The notes under the pieces are model-generated. The model was given only the letters and a program-made list of their open reading frames with translations. It was not told where the DNA came from and made no database searches. 64,000 nucleotides of DNA from Acidobacteriota bacterium (lineage in GTDB: Bacteria; Acidobacteriota; Terriglobia; Terriglobales; Acidobacteriaceae), in NCBI GenBank assembly GCA_003225005.1, contig QIAN01000002.1, positions 1 through 64,000 of the forward strand. The letters run 5' to 3'. The position numbers and the translations under genes are program-made. Below, in pieces: positions 1 to 8,961 of the stretch. Position 1 is the first letter of the stretch; each line of letters begins with the position of its first letter.

Positions 1-366
1 CCTGAGAAATTCGGCCGTCCGGCATTATAGGGGGGCCTCGGAAAACGTGGCCATGGCGGAATTGTGAACTCACCTCGCAACCGAAAGGGCGAGAGTGTTA
101 ACCCTCCGCCTACCGCAAACGCGTCCGAGTTCTATCCCAACCACTGACCTGGGCCGTGAGTTTATCCTTCCCCGCGCCCGCATGCGGTCGCATCCGACTC
201 GCTCACGCAAATCCGTACGCCCCGCGCGCGAATTTCGGTCTGTTTTCGCGCTCGAACTGCGTTTACTGCATGGTAAACGGGGGGTACTAACTTGATAGAG
301 GCGACAATTCATCCCGCTGAGTTCTAACCCCGTCAACTACATCGCGCGGAGAGTTTTATGTGGGCC
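1..366. other. Left-edge stretch without a confident gene
   Basis: Only short overlapping reading frames on opposite strands are present (under 90 codons). None has a recognisable motif or a convincing ribosome binding site. The stretch holds a 20-bp dyad at 260-279 and an inverted repeat reaching into the end of the DNA polymerase IV gene, listed separately. Confidence 0.5.
260..279. repeat. 20-bp dyad, possible operator or hairpin
   Basis: CGTTTAC at 260-266 and GTAAACG at 273-279 are perfect inverted arms around TGCATG, which is itself palindromic. The symmetry is visible directly. No adjacent gene start is firmly assigned, so an operator role is only a possibility. Confidence 0.35.
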
Positions 367-383
367 TCAGGGGGCTCCGCGCG
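343..383. repeat. Inverted repeat spanning the 3' end of dinB
   Basis: CGCGCGGAG (343-351) pairs with CTCCGCGCG (375-383) around a 23-nt loop that includes the dinB stop codon. No T-run follows on the minus strand, so it is not a standard intrinsic terminator. It could stabilise the transcript end. Confidence 0.3.
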
Positions 384-1620
384 TTTTCCCCTTCCCCGGC
401 AATCCCGCCGGGTTCTCGTGCGTGCGCTCACGGAAGCTGCCTTTCATTCCCGCAGCTAGCGTAATCGTGGACTCCCCAAATTTATCGCGCAGGCGGTCCG
501 CAGCCGAAAGCGCATCCCTCCATCGCTGCTGCCGGCCGCCCTCCAGCAAACTCATCTGATCGGCTTCAGTGGCGAATGACGAAGCCTGCACTCCCAGCAA
601 ACGTATCGGCGCGCCCTGCTTCCAATTCTTGTAAAACAGCAAGCGTACCTGCTCGAAGATCTCCGTATCCAGCTGCGTGGGGGCCGGCAGCGTGCGGGCG
701 CGTGTGATGGTCGTGAAATCCTTGTAGCGCAACTTGAGTTGAATGGTGCGGGCATGGAACTTGCCTTCTCGCAGCCGGCGGCCAACCATTTCGCATAGTC
801 GCATCAGCGTGGACTCAAGCTGTGCGGCGTCGGCACTATCTTCGTTGTAGGTATGCTCGTGGCTGATGGACTTGGCTTCTGTGTCCGCTCCGACTGCGTT
901 GTCAAACCAGCCGCCAGCATCTTCACCGCGAGCTTTGCCCGCGAGCGCCATGCCCCATTTGCCGAAGCGCTCCTCCAATTCGGTTTCTTCCAATCGCGCC
1001 AGATCGCCGACCTTGCTAATGCCGAGCGCGTGTAGATTGCTTTCCATCACTTTGCCCACGCCGGGAATTTCGCGGACGTCAAGCGGCGCTAGAAACTTCG
1101 CTTCTTCTCCGGGAACAATCCAAAGCACCCCGTTGGGCTTCGCCTGAGCCGAGGATACTTTGGCGATCAGCCGTGAGCTGCCGATTCCGACCGAGCAGTT
1201 GAGCAGGGTTTTATCCTTCATGCGCCCGTGCAGGGCATGTGCGGCCTTGAGCGGCGGACCGTGCAGCCGCGCTGTGCCGGTCATGTCGAGATATGCCTCG
1301 TCGATCGAAGCCATCTCCACCTGCGGCGAAAATGAAGTCAGCACTTCGTAGACTTTTTCAGAGCATTCGCGGTAACGCTCCGGATGGCCGTCCACGAAGA
1401 TAGCATGCGGGCAATGCTTGGCGGCGGTGCGAAGCGGCATAGCCGAGTGCACGCCGAATTTACGTGCTTCATACGAAGCTGCCGAAACCACTCCGCGCTC
1501 GTGGCGCTGGCCGCCCACGACCACAGCTTTCCCTTTCAGCGAAGGATCGTAAAGTTCCTCCACCGAGACAAAGAAAGCATCCATGTCGACGTGAAAGATG
1601 GTTTTTAACAGGGAGGGCAT
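367..1620 (-). CDS. dinB: DNA polymerase IV (Y-family translesion polymerase)
   Basis: Error-prone polymerase that copies past damaged template bases. The N-terminus carries the catalytic motif FHVDMDAFFVSVEE, and the palm motif SIDEAYLDM supplies the second acidic pair. Helix-hairpin-helix (REIPGVGKVMESNL) and little-finger regions follow. QMSLL near the C-terminus resembles a beta-clamp binding peptide. I chose the ATG at 1620 because MPSLLKTIFHVDMDAFF matches the family start; in-frame ATGs at 1689 and 1701 would give a longer N-terminus, and no good Shine-Dalgarno decides between them. It lies about 90 bp downstream of glgA on the same strand and may be cotranscribed. About 417 residues, slightly longer than enterobacterial DinB. 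Confidence 0.93.
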   Translation of the reverse strand: MPSLLKTIFHVDMDAFFVSVEELYDPSLKGKAVVVGGQRHERGVVSAASYEARKFGVHSAMPLRTAAKHCPHAIFVDGHPERYRECSEKVYEVLTSFSPQVEMASIDEAYLDMTGTARLHGPPLKAAHALHGRMKDKTLLNCSVGIGSSRLIAKVSSAQAKPNGVLWIVPGEEAKFLAPLDVREIPGVGKVMESNLHALGISKVGDLARLEETELEERFGKWGMALAGKARGEDAGGWFDNAVGADTEAKSISHEHTYNEDSADAAQLESTLMRLCEMVGRRLREGKFHARTIQLKLRYKDFTTITRARTLPAPTQLDTEIFEQVRLLFYKNWKQGAPIRLLGVQASSFATEADQMSLLEGGRQQRWRDALSAADRLRDKFGESTITLAAGMKGSFRERTHENPAGLPGKGKTRGAP

Positions 1621-1711
1621 ACCGTCAGCGAAGCGCCAGTCGCTCTCACCCAGAGTACACCTGCGGAGTTCCCCAGTATGGAGAGGCATTCGCGGGGGCA
1701 TCGAGAGATGG

Positions 1712-3190
1712 CTAGACCAGTACTTTGTCCATAACCTGCGCTGCACTTCTCGACTGCCGTGCTCGCTCGTAGACTTTTCCATATTCCCGCGCCGACGCGT
1801 TCCAGGAGAAATCTTTATTCATGCCGTTACGCATGAGCGCTTGCCAGGAAGTCTGATCGCGAAAGGCCACGAGCGCCTGCTTGATCGTGAGCAGCAGCGA
1901 CTCGCCGTTGTATTCGGCGAACTTAAAGCCGGTACCTTTGCCGGAACGTGCGTCCCAGGGTTCGATGGTATCGTCGAGGCCGCCCGTGGCACGCACGATG
2001 GGCACGGTGCCGTATTTGAGGCTGTAGATCTGGTTCAGACCACAGGGCTCATATCTGGATGGCATGAGGAACATGTCCGAGCCGGCTTCAATCTTGTGAG
2101 CGATGGCATTATCGTAAGCAACCTTCACCGCAATCTTATTGGGGAATTGCTTGTTGAGGCGAACGAACATTTCTTCGTAGGGCTTGTCGCCCCTACCCAG
2201 TGCCACGACCGTCATTTCCTCACGGGCCAGCCGGTCCATGATTTGCGAGATCAGATCGAAGCCTTTTTGCGCCGCAAAGCGCGAGACGATACCGATCACC
2301 GGAAGCTTCAAATCGGCTTTGGGCATGCCAAAAGTGGCCAGCAGATCCTGCTTGCATTTCGCCTTGCCGGAAAGATCTTGGGGCGAGAACTTGGCGACCG
2401 TAAACTCGTCGGTCTGCGGGCTCCATTCATCGTAGTCGACGCCGTTGAGAATGCCGCTTACGGTTGCCGCCCGGTCGCGCAGTACTCCTTCAAGCCCGAA
2501 ACCATATTCCGCCGTCTGGATTTCCTGACTATATTTCTTGCTGACCGTGGTGACATAGTCGGAGTACGTGAGCGCGCCCTTCAGGAAGTTGACCTGTCCG
2601 AAGAACTCCATCCTCGACATGGTAAACAGGTCCCAGGACAGCATGAGCAAGGGCAGTGTCTCGGGAGGAAACAATCCCTGATATCCCACGTTGTGGATCG
2701 TGAATACAGTCGCCGCATCGCGGAATGCCGGATCCTCAGCGTATGCCGTGCGTACGAGCACGGGCAGCAGCGCGGACTGCCAGTCGTGACAGTGAAAAAC
2801 GTCCGGCACGCCTAAGATCTTCGAGGCTTCCAGAACTGCGCGTGAGAACAAGGCAAAGCGTTCGGCGTTGTCAGGATAGTCACCCGCAGGCGTGCCATAG
2901 AGAGCGTCACGATCGAAATATGGCGGATAGTCCACGAAATAAAAGTGCACGCCGGATTGCGTGCCCCCCGTGACTACGGAGGCGAAACGATATTTGTCAT
3001 CGAACGGCACCGTGATGCTGCGAACCACCGTGGCTGCTTCCGAGAGTTTGGTTTGCCGATACCGCGGCAAATAGACGCTTACCTGATGACCTAACGCAGA
3101 CAGGGCGCGCGGCAATGCTCCCACCACGTCCGCCAAGCCACCAGTTTTGGAAAAGGGCACGCCTTCGGAAGCAGCGAATGCAATGTGCAT
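1712..3190 (-). CDS. glgA: Glycogen (starch) synthase, GT5 family
   Basis: Transfers glucose from ADP-glucose to the growing alpha-1,4-glucan in glycogen synthesis; cytoplasmic. The N-terminal Rossmann half shows the ADP-glucose site as SKTGGLADVVGALP, and HCHDWQSALLP follows. The C-terminal half has GIVSRFAAQKGFDL and the glycosyltransferase signature MPSRYEPCGLNQ. The start is the ATG at 3190 (MHIAFAASEG), preceded by GGGAGG about 10 bases upstream; a GTG seven codons earlier is less likely. The length of about 492 residues is normal for bacterial GlgA. It runs divergently from rsmA. No other glycogen gene is nearby. Confidence 0.95.
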   Translation of the reverse strand: MHIAFAASEGVPFSKTGGLADVVGALPRALSALGHQVSVYLPRYRQTKLSEAATVVRSITVPFDDKYRFASVVTGGTQSGVHFYFVDYPPYFDRDALYGTPAGDYPDNAERFALFSRAVLEASKILGVPDVFHCHDWQSALLPVLVRTAYAEDPAFRDAATVFTIHNVGYQGLFPPETLPLLMLSWDLFTMSRMEFFGQVNFLKGALTYSDYVTTVSKKYSQEIQTAEYGFGLEGVLRDRAATVSGILNGVDYDEWSPQTDEFTVAKFSPQDLSGKAKCKQDLLATFGMPKADLKLPVIGIVSRFAAQKGFDLISQIMDRLAREEMTVVALGRGDKPYEEMFVRLNKQFPNKIAVKVAYDNAIAHKIEAGSDMFLMPSRYEPCGLNQIYSLKYGTVPIVRATGGLDDTIEPWDARSGKGTGFKFAEYNGESLLLTIKQALVAFRDQTSWQALMRNGMNKDFSWNASAREYGKVYERARQSRSAAQVMDKVLV

Positions 3191-3297
3191 GAGTCGAAAA
3201 CCTCCCGGCAAACCGAATTCGGCGATGCAGGCTATTATGAATATGTGCCTAACCCGTGATTTTGGGCAAGAGCACGCGGGCTGACCAGTCAGTCTAA

Positions 3298-4185
3298 ATG
3301 TCCGACGAAAAGAGGGTCAACGTGCCGAAGGTCGCCTCCACTCGCCGCCCCAAACAAAAACCCAAACTGGGACAGCATTTTCTTGTCAGCGACAGCGCCG
3401 CCATGCGAATGGCGGACGCCCTCGGTGATGTCTCCGAGAGTACGGTCCTTGAAATCGGGCCAGGACGCGGGGTCATCTCTTCCCTGCTGGCGAAACGTGC
3501 CCGGCGCCTGATTGCGGTCGAAATCGATCGCGTACTGGCCGCTCAACTTCGGCTCAAATTTGGCATGACGCACAACGTCGAAGTCATCGAAGCCGATATT
3601 CTTTCCATCGATTTCGATTCTCTGTTTGGACCCAAACCCGGACTAGGCCGGCCCGGCATCGAACTCAAGCCCATTCCCGTAAGAGTGGTGGGCAATCTGC
3701 CCTACTTCATCACCTCAGACATTTTGTTACGCCTGTTCGCTTTCGCCAAGTACTTCGACACTATCGTGATCATGGTGCAACGGGAAGTCGCTGACCGCCT
3801 CGCAGCCCCACCGGGCGGAAGCGATTATGGCCTGCTCTCCGCAACCGCACAGCTGTATGCCAAGGTGGAAAAGCTCTTCACTCTTCCACCAGAGGCATTT
3901 GAGCCTGCCCCCAAAGTACACTCCACCGTGCTCCGGCTGAACATAGCACCACAAATTGAAAAGCTGGGCGTGGCGGGAGATGGCTTCATCGGATTCCTCA
4001 AACTTTCCTTTGCGCAGAAACGCAAGACACTGTGGAATAACTTGAAATCGAGATATGACGAAGCCGAGCTGCGGCGTGCCATGACGCAAGCGCGGATCAA
4101 TCCGTCGGCACGTGCCGAGACTCTGAGTCTGAAGCAGAGTGCCACTCTGTTCCGCGCCTTGCGCAGTTCAGCAGAGGGCTCGTAA
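3298..4185 (+). CDS. rsmA: 16S rRNA dimethyladenosine transferase
   Basis: Dimethylates two adjacent adenines in the 3' terminal helix of 16S rRNA during small-subunit maturation (KsgA family). The SAM-binding motif is EIGPGRGVISSLL near residue 50, after the family signature KLGQHFL. The catalytic NLPY motif is present in VVGNLPYFITSD. About 295 residues, with a roughly 20-residue basic N-terminal tail before the conserved core. It diverges from glgA, and the MEMO-family gene follows 39 bp downstream on the same strand, suggesting a short operon. Confidence 0.95.
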   Translation: MSDEKRVNVPKVASTRRPKQKPKLGQHFLVSDSAAMRMADALGDVSESTVLEIGPGRGVISSLLAKRARRLIAVEIDRVLAAQLRLKFGMTHNVEVIEADILSIDFDSLFGPKPGLGRPGIELKPIPVRVVGNLPYFITSDILLRLFAFAKYFDTIVIMVQREVADRLAAPPGGSDYGLLSATAQLYAKVEKLFTLPPEAFEPAPKVHSTVLRLNIAPQIEKLGVAGDGFIGFLKLSFAQKRKTLWNNLKSRYDEAELRRAMTQARINPSARAETLSLKQSATLFRALRSSAEGS

Positions 4186-4224
4186 CATTGTCCAGTCGGG
4201 GCAGTGTACAAACCAGGAGCGGCC

Positions 4225-5040
4225 ATGCCTACCGTTCGCCTTCCCGCAGTCGCCGGACGCTTTTATCCCCGCGATTCCGAAACGCTGCGTGAAGAAGTCA
4301 GCTCCTACATTGCCCAATCCCCCAGCAACCAACTTGTTCACGCTCTAGGTTGCGTTGTGCCCCATGCGGGTTACATGTATTCAGGTCACGTGGCCGGCGC
4401 GGTATTCGCCCGCCTGGAGATTCCCGCGTACTGCATTCTCCTGTGCCCCAACCATACTGGTATGGGACAGCCCCTGGCCGTTATGAGCGAAGGCGATTGG
4501 GAAACGCCGCTCGGCAACGTATCGATTGATACCAGTATCGCGGCTATGTTGAAACAGCGTTTTCCACTTCTGCACGAGGATTCCGCCGCGCACCGGGCCG
4601 AGCATGCCGCCGAAGTGGAATTGCCTTTCCTGCAGCTATGTCGGCCTCAACTTAAATTCGTGCCCATCGCACTCGGAACCAGACAGTTCGACACGCTCGA
4701 AAAGCTCGGATATGCCATCGCTGATGTGGTTGCGGCTCTGAAAGAGCCGGCCTTGATTGTCGCCTCCAGTGACATGAACCACTACGAATCCGACACCATA
4801 ACCCGCGTGAAAGATCAGAAAGCCATCGAAAGAATCCTGACGCTCGATCCGCGAGGACTGTACGACGTTGTTACCGACGAGGACATCAGCATGTGCGGCT
4901 TCGGCCCCACTGTCGCTATGCTTACAGCCGCCAGACAACTGGGTGCCACTTCGGCTGAATTGGTCAAGTACGCAACCTCCGGAGACATCTCGGGAGACCG
5001 CGACATGGTTGTGGGTTACGCAGGAGTGATCGTTACGTAA
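4225..5040 (+). CDS. amrB: MEMO-family protein (AmmeMemoRadiSam system protein B)
   Basis: Belongs to the MEMO1 family, structurally related to class III non-haem-iron extradiol dioxygenases; its bacterial reaction is not settled. Conserved pieces seen are VVPHAGYMYSG, LCPNHTGMG, ASSDMNHYE and MCGFGP, which supply the histidines and acidic residues of the presumed metal site. The start at ATG 4225 (MPTVRLPAVAGRFYP) has AGGAG six bases upstream; an upstream in-frame GTG at 4204 has no such support. In many genomes this protein occurs with AMMECR1-like and radical-SAM partners. Neither is in this window, so the gene appears orphaned here. About 271 residues. Confidence 0.88.
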   Translation: MPTVRLPAVAGRFYPRDSETLREEVSSYIAQSPSNQLVHALGCVVPHAGYMYSGHVAGAVFARLEIPAYCILLCPNHTGMGQPLAVMSEGDWETPLGNVSIDTSIAAMLKQRFPLLHEDSAAHRAEHAAEVELPFLQLCRPQLKFVPIALGTRQFDTLEKLGYAIADVVAALKEPALIVASSDMNHYESDTITRVKDQKAIERILTLDPRGLYDVVTDEDISMCGFGPTVAMLTAARQLGATSAELVKYATSGDISGDRDMVVGYAGVIVT

Positions 5041-5132
5041 GTGACGAAATCAAGGGCTACGCGGCTCAAAAGTGGCGCTCGCACAATCAAGATCGCCGTT
5101 GGGCGGCCTTGGTCGATGGCTTTCGCTATTGT

Positions 5133-5459
5133 CTAGTGCTGCTCGTGCTCCTCGTGTTCCTCGTGCTGCTCGTGGCTATGACGCCAATTCCAATAATCCC
5201 TCTGCTCTCTCCGTTTGAGACGGTTGAAGTCGCGATACGCCTCGTGCCGCTCCTGCAGCCAGCGGCGGTACGTGCCGTCTTCGCGATCGTCCCAGTTGTG
5301 GTAATCACGATGTTCGCGGTCGTACATCCGTCTCTCTGCTCGCTCCTGTCTTTCGCGGTCTCGGTCGTCTTGTGGTCGAGCCACGGCGTTAACCGCTATG
5401 GGCGCCGCCAGCGCAGCACTCATAAACAACGAAGCTAGAAGCTTGCTTCCACGATGCAT
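5133..5459 (-). CDS. Small secreted highly charged protein with His/Glu tail
   Basis: 108 residues. Residues 1-27 form a signal peptide (hydrophobic core LLASLFMSAALAAPIAVNAVA). The mature part is almost entirely charged and aromatic: Arg/Asp/Glu-rich with repeated Tyr and Trp, ending in HEQHEEHEEHEQH. The tail could bind metal ions, but that is an inference. The family resembles small periplasmic hypothetical proteins seen in Acidobacteriota and has no known function. It converges on the MEMO gene and diverges from the acetyltransferase gene. The reading frame on the opposite strand is low-complexity and less credible. Confidence 0.7.
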   Translation of the reverse strand: MHRGSKLLASLFMSAALAAPIAVNAVARPQDDRDRERQERAERRMYDREHRDYHNWDDREDGTYRRWLQERHEAYRDFNRLKRREQRDYWNWRHSHEQHEEHEEHEQH

Positions 5460-5603
5460 ATTTCTCCCTCCGCTGGCTGAATAGGATGCTTACCTCACCG
5501 GCGGGGTTGGAATGTAGTTCACCTGCCGCTCAGATGTCCGTGAATATTATTTTCCCGTAATATCAGACAGTTCTCTGGTTGCCGACAAGGCGTCGAGTAA
5601 TTC

Positions 5604-6110
5604 ATGAGCGATATTCGCATTCGCGCGGCGAGCAGAATCGATCTACCGCGCTTGACTGAGATCTACAACCACTACGTGGTGCACACACCGGTTACATTTG
5701 ACGTGGAGCCCTATAGCGTAGAGCGCCGCGCTGCCTGGTTTGACCAATTCTCCGAGAGTGGACGTTATCGTCTGCTGGTCGCGGACGAGGGCCGCGTACT
5801 TGTAGGCTATGCGGGGACGACGCGATTTCGGCCCAAAGCGGCCTACGAAACTACAGTCGAAGCGACAGTTTACTGCGCGCCGGGAACGGAAGGTAGAGGC
5901 ATTGGCACGCGCCTGTACTCAGCTCTATTTGAGGCAATCGCCACCGAGGATATTCATCGCATCCTGGCGGGATACGTTCTGCCGAATCCCGCTTCTGCAG
6001 CGCTTCATGAACGTTTCGGTTTCAAGCTGGTTGGGGTATTCAGCGAAAACGGACGCAAGCTCGATCGCTATTGGGACGTCGCCTGGACGGAGCGGCCTTT
6101 GCGCGTGTAA
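5604..6110 (+). CDS. GNAT N-acetyltransferase, phosphinothricin/methionine-sulfone type
   Basis: 168 residues, full length for the Pat/Bar-MddA branch of the GNAT superfamily, which acetylates small amino-acid-like compounds with acetyl-CoA. The N-terminus IRAASRIDLPRLTEIYNHYV and the following TPVTFD match the family. The acetyl-CoA-binding loop appears as GTEGRGIGTRLYSAL (Q/RxxGxG/A motif). NPASAALHERFGFK and the DRYWDV end complete the fold. The real substrate cannot be read from sequence; phosphinothricin resistance should not be assumed. No strong ribosome binding site precedes the ATG. Confidence 0.88.
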   Translation: MSDIRIRAASRIDLPRLTEIYNHYVVHTPVTFDVEPYSVERRAAWFDQFSESGRYRLLVADEGRVLVGYAGTTRFRPKAAYETTVEATVYCAPGTEGRGIGTRLYSALFEAIATEDIHRILAGYVLPNPASAALHERFGFKLVGVFSENGRKLDRYWDVAWTERPLRV

Positions 6111-6177
6111 TCCATCTTTCGGAGCTATGTTGGCAAGTCTTCACTGCGACTGGCTTCGCTACCTCGCCAGAGAAAAT

Positions 6178-6200
6178 CAGGGCGGCCAATGGCCGCCCTG
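6178..6200 (-). terminator. Intrinsic terminator of the FecR gene
   Basis: A perfect 10-bp GC-rich stem (CAGGGCGGCC / GGCCGCCCTG) with a 3-nt loop is followed on the minus strand by ATTTTCTC. It lies 26 bp past the FecR stop codon. The T-run favours minus-strand use; the plus side has none. Confidence 0.75.
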
Positions 6201-6225
6201 AAACATGCTGTTCCCGATTCGTAGC

Positions 6226-7527
6226 TTAGTTACGCCCGGTGTGCCCTCCGGTGGACGCATGCCCGGTTGGCGCGGCGCTGCGGCCCACCCCCACGCTACT
6301 CGTCGCTGCATGCGACGAATCATGTGCGCCAGTACTCCGAGCGCTGCCCGAAAGCGATGTCGTGGGACGCAGCTCGACGAAGCCCGACTTCGTGACCTGG
6401 CCATTCACATGGCTCAAATTGCTCACGGCGCCACGAGGAATGCCCAAGCCCGCGGAACCACGGTTCACGAACAATGAGGATTGAGCCAGGCTTGAAACTC
6501 CCTGCCCGCTTTTTCCGACGACTACCGTAGCCACCGTTCCGCCAGGCCTCATTGGTGGATGGAAGCGTAGCGGTGCAGTTCCTGCGAACGTCGGGACCGA
6601 ATTCCAGCTACTCCAGCCGCCGGGCTGCCACATCCATCCGAAGCCCGGAACGAACGCCCAGTTTCCATAACGGTAAGGTAGCCAGCCCCAGGGGTAGGCT
6701 GACGCCCACATGTATCCGAAACCCGGGTAGAACGCCCAGGCTCCGTCCATGAACGGATCCCAACCGACACTCGTGAAAAATGGTTGCCACATCATTCCGT
6801 AGCCGCCAATATTTCTGAACGAGCCGTAATAGTTAAGGTCGCTGTAGCCGTATCCGTAGGGCGAAGAGTTCCCTCTGGCGTATTGCTCGTGATATTCCAC
6901 GGAGCGTTTGTCCCACGCGTCAAGGGGATCCTCTTGGAAATTTTTGGCTAGCGTGTATTTATCCTCATCGTTCACATCGAAGATGACCATTTTCTTCTTG
7001 CTCACCCTCACCGTACCCGCAGGGCCAGCCACATCCACATCCCCTTTGAATACCGCGAATGTAGCCTTGTTGGTCGAGGTCTCGACGCGGAAATGTGCGC
7101 CGTGATCGAGTTGAACTTTCTCACGCGAAAAATTCAGCGTAAAATCGTCGCTCTTTCCCAGCCAGTTGACATAAGCCTTGCCCTCTGTAAGGTTGACTTC
7201 CGAGACGCGCTGGCCGGCGTCACTCAGGCCAAGGCGGCTGAAGTCGATCGTGGTGTTCGGAGCCAGGCGGACGGTGCTGCCATCTTCGAATTCAATCTCG
7301 GCGCGGCCGGTGTCGCGGGTCCTGAGCCGCGTCCCCTGCGTGATAGGAAGGTTCAGAAACGCCTTCTCGAATCCCATTCCTGTATTTTTGTCGATCTCGA
7401 CCGATCCTTGTACCTCACTCAAGCGGACAATGCGTGCTTGCGAATCAGCCATGGCGGGCAGCGCTATAAGCGCGCAGGCCAAGGCCACCAGAACGACATG
7501 CACCAACGACGATTTTGGCTGATACAT
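6226..7527 (-). CDS. Secreted FecR-domain protein with Trp/Tyr/Gly-rich tail
   Basis: 433 residues. A signal peptide covers residues 1-27 (VVLVALACALIALPAMA). Residues of about 35-190 form a FecR-type beta domain (ITQGTRLRTRDTGRAEIEFEDGSTVRLAPNT; HGAHFRVETSTNKATFAVFKGDVDV). FecR proteins normally pass signals to an ECF sigma factor, but this one has no membrane anti-sigma segment and no adjacent sigma gene. Residues of about 215-335 are unusually rich in Trp, Tyr, Gly and Pro with repeated GWxP/GFGxMW blocks, and the C-terminus is Ser/Thr/Gly-rich. This suggests an extracellular or envelope structural role rather than signalling. It ends at a clear intrinsic terminator. Confidence 0.8.
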   Translation of the reverse strand: MYQPKSSLVHVVLVALACALIALPAMADSQARIVRLSEVQGSVEIDKNTGMGFEKAFLNLPITQGTRLRTRDTGRAEIEFEDGSTVRLAPNTTIDFSRLGLSDAGQRVSEVNLTEGKAYVNWLGKSDDFTLNFSREKVQLDHGAHFRVETSTNKATFAVFKGDVDVAGPAGTVRVSKKKMVIFDVNDEDKYTLAKNFQEDPLDAWDKRSVEYHEQYARGNSSPYGYGYSDLNYYGSFRNIGGYGMMWQPFFTSVGWDPFMDGAWAFYPGFGYMWASAYPWGWLPYRYGNWAFVPGFGWMWQPGGWSSWNSVPTFAGTAPLRFHPPMRPGGTVATVVVGKSGQGVSSLAQSSLFVNRGSAGLGIPRGAVSNLSHVNGQVTKSGFVELRPTTSLSGSARSTGAHDSSHAATSSVGVGRSAAPTGHASTGGHTGRN

Positions 7528-7668
7528 ACAAAGCCCCCCGGGAAGGACTTCCTTCGCTGGCCATATTAGAGCACGATTTTTGCCCTAAAGTGTCACTAAA
7601 TTCGGAAAGCATCCCTATGAAGGGTTTAGGGCCGGCGGGAAGAAACCATCTCTGGTCTCCTGACCGCT

Positions 7669-8748
7669 CTATCGTCTCACAGCCTCCTTGTCAGAGGCTG
7701 TACTATCAAGAATTCCCTCGGCAACCTGAATGATTTCATCGTCTACCGTGCGGTTGCGGGCAATAGCATCCCTGAGCGGGATGGATACGATCTTATTGGA
7801 ACGTAACGCGGCCATGCATCCGAATTCGCCACGATGGACCATGTCAATGGCGCCAATGCCATAACGCGTTGCTAGAACCCGATCGAAGGCGCTAGGCGAT
7901 CCCCCCCGTTGGATGTGACCGAGCACGACGCTGCGGGCTTCAAATCCTGTTCGCTTTTCAATCTCGCGGGCCAGGATGTTACCGATGCCGCCCAGCTTTG
8001 CGTGACCAAATTCGTCCTTGTCCATGTCCTGTAAAACCGGGGCGCCACGCGAGGGGTCGGTATCAGCGGAAAACTTTGCTCCTTCCGCCACCACGACAAT
8101 GGAAAAATAGCGCCCGCGCTCATGGCGCTGGCGGATAGACTCGGCAACCTTGTCGACGTCGAAAGGACGTTCGGGGATCAGGATTACGTCAGCGCCGCCC
8201 GCGATACCACTGTACATTGCAATCCAGCCTGCATCGCGGCCCATGACTTCAACAACCATCACGCGGTTGTGTGCCTCGGCCGTGGTGTGAACGCGGTCAA
8301 TGGCTTCACAAACCACGCTGACCGCAGTATCAAAGCCGAAGGTGAAGTCGGTCCCGGCGAGATCGTTGTCAATGGTCTTGGGAATGCCGACCACCTTCAC
8401 CCCGCGCTCGTGTAGTTTCTGCGCGACCGATAAGGTGTCATCGCCGCCGATGGCGATGAGCGCGTCGATTTTATGATTCTCAAGAGTGGCCATGCACCGG
8501 TCAATGCCATCAGGCCGCTTCGAAGGATTGGTGCGTGAAGTGCGCAGGATGGTTCCACCGCGCGGGAGAATGCCGGCAACGGCAGCCAAGTCCAGCGGCA
8601 TGTTCTTATCTTCCACCAGGCCACGCCATCCTTCGAGGAAGCCGACGAAATTATCCTGGTAGTGAAAAGTACCTTTGCGTACCACTGCGCGGATGACGGC
8701 ATTCAGGCCGGGACAGTCGCCCCCACCGGTCAACATGCCAACTTTCAT
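7669..8748 (-). CDS. pfp: 6-phosphofructokinase, predicted PPi-dependent
   Basis: Phosphorylates fructose 6-phosphate in glycolysis. Family motifs are MLTGGGDCPGLNAVIR at the N-terminus, IGGDDTLSVAQ, PKTIDND, VEVMGRDAGWIA and GHIQRGGSPSAFDR near the C-terminus. Two residues speak to the phosphate donor. Asp replaces the Gly that follows GGD in ATP enzymes, and Lys replaces the Gly of PGTIDND. In characterised family members this pair marks pyrophosphate use, which makes the reaction reversible. 359 residues, in the short-chain class. It stands alone and is divergent from cstA. Confidence 0.87.
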   Translation of the reverse strand: MKVGMLTGGGDCPGLNAVIRAVVRKGTFHYQDNFVGFLEGWRGLVEDKNMPLDLAAVAGILPRGGTILRTSRTNPSKRPDGIDRCMATLENHKIDALIAIGGDDTLSVAQKLHERGVKVVGIPKTIDNDLAGTDFTFGFDTAVSVVCEAIDRVHTTAEAHNRVMVVEVMGRDAGWIAMYSGIAGGADVILIPERPFDVDKVAESIRQRHERGRYFSIVVVAEGAKFSADTDPSRGAPVLQDMDKDEFGHAKLGGIGNILAREIEKRTGFEARSVVLGHIQRGGSPSAFDRVLATRYGIGAIDMVHRGEFGCMAALRSNKIVSIPLRDAIARNRTVDDEIIQVAEGILDSTASDKEAVRR

Positions 8749-8961
8749 TTCGACTCCTGTGCAAAGATGAAGAAAATTGGAACCGCTTGCCTCGAATGCA
8801 CCCCGGCCACGGGGACTGCGTGGAGAAGTGCGAATGCCGGGCCCTAATCGTTTGGAAAAAGTAGATTACCATTAAATCGGCCTATCCGCAGGCGCTGGCA
8901 AGGCTGAACCAAAAACCGGGATTGCGCGCGAGCAGAAGATTCGCCACAATGCTCGACTGAT

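Noticed and set aside
1598-2815. A 405-codon plus-strand reading frame
   Set aside because: It lies antisense to glgA, whose motifs and ribosome binding site are clear; the translation has no motif and typical shadow composition.
5604-6110. Phosphinothricin resistance gene
   Set aside because: The acetyltransferase belongs to that broad family, but most members act on other substrates, so a resistance function is not claimed.
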